Shown here one piece after another: positions 62,913 through 64,000 of a DNA stretch of 64,000 nt. The notes beneath the pieces are model-generated. The model searched no databases. It saw only the letters and a list, made by a program, of their open reading frames with translations, and was not told where the DNA came from. The DNA is from JAAFHB01 sp963677935 (GTDB lineage: Bacteria; Bacteroidota; Bacteroidia; Bacteroidales; Prolixibacteraceae), in NCBI GenBank assembly GCA_963677935.2, contig CAXXEH010000003.1, positions 3,844,001-3,908,000 on the forward strand, in the 5' to 3' direction. Position numbers and translations under genes: made by a program. Numbering within the stretch: the first letter of the stretch is position 1; every line of letters begins with the position of its first letter.

Positions 62913-64000
62913 ATGAATAATATAACATCTGCCATAAGGTACAGCCTTATCAAACGAATGGTCAAAATAATTACTCTTTTAATAGCGCTTTGGATAATTC
63001 CCAATGGAACCATTCAGGCACAAACGGTCGATAAACCCTTATATCTGACTGACCCAGGTACAGGTCTTGACCGTATTAAACCTTCGGGTGCAGATGCAAC
63101 TCAAACAAGTTCAACCCTAACTGTCAGGGGGGGAAGCCAAACTTACCTGGATAATTTCAGTACTCAGGCATTTAACAACACCAATGGCACTATAAACTGG
63201 AGTGCAACTCCCTGGGTAGAAACGGATGCTGGCGGAGCAGGGGCAACCGCTGGGAATATTCAGGTTACTACCGCTGGTTATTTAACGGTTACTGCAAATA
63301 ATACAGATAATATTTATCGTCCGGTGAATCTTTCCGGAGCGTCGTCAGCAACCCTGACTTATAATGTTATTACAATTGGAATGCAGAATGCAGGCCACGG
63401 TACAATCAATGTAGAGGTTTATAACGGGAGTACCTACCGGACTGTAGAAACGATTACATCCACCAGTACAACGACAAATGCCAGAAGTTTTACGATAGCT
63501 GCCGGTGAACTCAATGCAAATTTTAGGGTCCGAATCAATGGAATAGATGGCAATGCAGCCAAAACAGTCACTTTTGATAATTTTCAGATTGCAGCAACCT
63601 ATTCCGGAGTGTCGACCCTTACATTCACCCAGGGTACAGCAATGTGCAGCAATTTGTCGATGCCTACGGGTGGGGCAGTTTCTGTTACTGCGTATGCCAA
63701 TGTTACAAGTGGCACCCTGCCTGCAACACCCGCCATTTCAGCTATTTTAAGATATACAGGAACACCCACTGTATTTGCAACCCTCGTTAGTCCAACATGG
63801 TCGAGTGGGGCGGGGACGCTTACCTGGACAGGAACCCTTGGCAGTACAGTTAACGTTCCTGCGGGAAGTTCAATTGAATTAGTGATAACAACAAGTGAAC
63901 CGGCAGCTGATTTTTCACTTCGGTATAACAGCACTACTTATCCGTCAAAAATCGATTTACCAACTACTACACCCATAAATATAGATAGTTACGCGGTTTA
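62913..64000 (+). CDS. Secreted beta-rich surface protein, 3' end beyond window
   Basis: Starts at ATG 62913, 36 bases after the previous stop, and remains open to the right edge (at least 362 residues). The signal peptide KRMVKIITLLIALWIIPNGTIQAQ is clear. The visible mature part is rich in Thr, Ser, Asn and Gly with beta-sandwich character (YLTVTANNTDNIYRPVNLSG, VRINGIDGN, FTQGTAMC). It probably belongs to a large repeat-containing adhesin class typical of Bacteroidota. The full domain order and any sorting signal are outside the window. Confidence 0.65.
   Translation, partial: MNNITSAIRYSLIKRMVKIITLLIALWIIPNGTIQAQTVDKPLYLTDPGTGLDRIKPSGADATQTSSTLTVRGGSQTYLDNFSTQAFNNTNGTINWSATPWVETDAGGAGATAGNIQVTTAGYLTVTANNTDNIYRPVNLSGASSATLTYNVITIGMQNAGHGTINVEVYNGSTYRTVETITSTSTTTNARSFTIAAGELNANFRVRINGIDGNAAKTVTFDNFQIAATYSGVSTLTFTQGTAMCSNLSMPTGGAVSVTAYANVTSGTLPATPAISAILRYTGTPTVFATLVSPTWSSGAGTLTWTGTLGSTVNVPAGSSIELVITTSEPAADFSLRYNSTTYPSKIDLPTTTPINIDSYAV

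Noticed and set aside
1..64000. tRNA, rRNA or known riboswitches
   Set aside because: No tRNA-like cloverleaf, rRNA stretch or riboswitch consensus was recognised by eye. A covariance-model search would be needed to exclude small RNA genes.

Overview
The window looks like chromosomal DNA of a glycan-degrading Bacteroidota, probably an environmental Bacteroidales or Marinilabiliales relative. Evidence: many secreted or lipoprotein glycosidases, few Shine-Dalgarno sites, Bacteroidota-type TAnnTTTG promoter elements, SprB-repeat surface protein sequence, ROK/SIS sugar modules and a 14-gene nuo operon with separate nuoC and nuoD and a short nuoG. Species cannot be assigned from the sequence alone.

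Layout. (1) 1-7118, plus strand: a sugar-conversion cassette of an RmlD-type reductase (cut by the left edge), DegT aminotransferase, galactokinase/arabinokinase-like GHMP kinase, Gfo/Idh/MocA oxidoreductase, secreted DUF1080 protein, PIG-L deacetylase and a divergent NagB-like protein. (2) 7155-33343: a glycoside-hydrolase island, mostly plus strand, with a GH2, GH43/117-like and GH32-like propellers, a GH36-like lipoprotein, a GH95/DUF5703-like protein, a GH78 rhamnosidase, a sialate O-acetylesterase, a GH42-like lipoprotein and two adjacent GH36-type enzymes. No SusC/SusD pair or sulfatase is present. The island is interrupted at 10.2-12.4 kb by a decayed REP-tnpA-REP unit that was later invaded by a DDE insertion sequence. 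A broken toxin-antitoxin pair and an SDR gene lie at 27.2-28.6 kb. (3) 33449-35024: an orphan receiver domain, an exported cysteine hydrolase and a thioesterase. (4) 35122-42279: a sugar-uptake module of a secreted (alpha/alpha)6-like glycosidase, MFS sugar porter, SIS isomerase and ROK kinase, transcribed divergently from a ROK repressor across an operator-rich gap. (5) 42308-55277, minus strand: nuoABCDEFGHIJKLMN. (6) 55395-64000: a WecA/TagO-type transferase, a GDPD-like secreted protein, a secreted glycosidase-like protein, a strong terminator, then two large secreted surface proteins, the second cut by the right edge.

How it fits together. Exported enzymes would trim galactose-, rhamnose- and possibly uronate- or acetyl-decorated glycans outside the cytoplasm. 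The MFS porter imports a released sugar, and the ROK kinase and SIS protein phosphorylate and isomerise it under ROK-repressor control. The left cassette carries the enzymes expected for oxidising, aminating, deacetylating and deaminating unusual sugars. Complex I then re-oxidises NADH.

The most unusual structures are: the IS, whose AbrB/MazE-like first ORF and transposase are joined in the -1 frame across an A9 run; the REP-like units, including one whose loop is inverted relative to another copy and one split by the IS with a 20-22 bp direct repeat; and the palindromic elements between the two divergent ROK genes.
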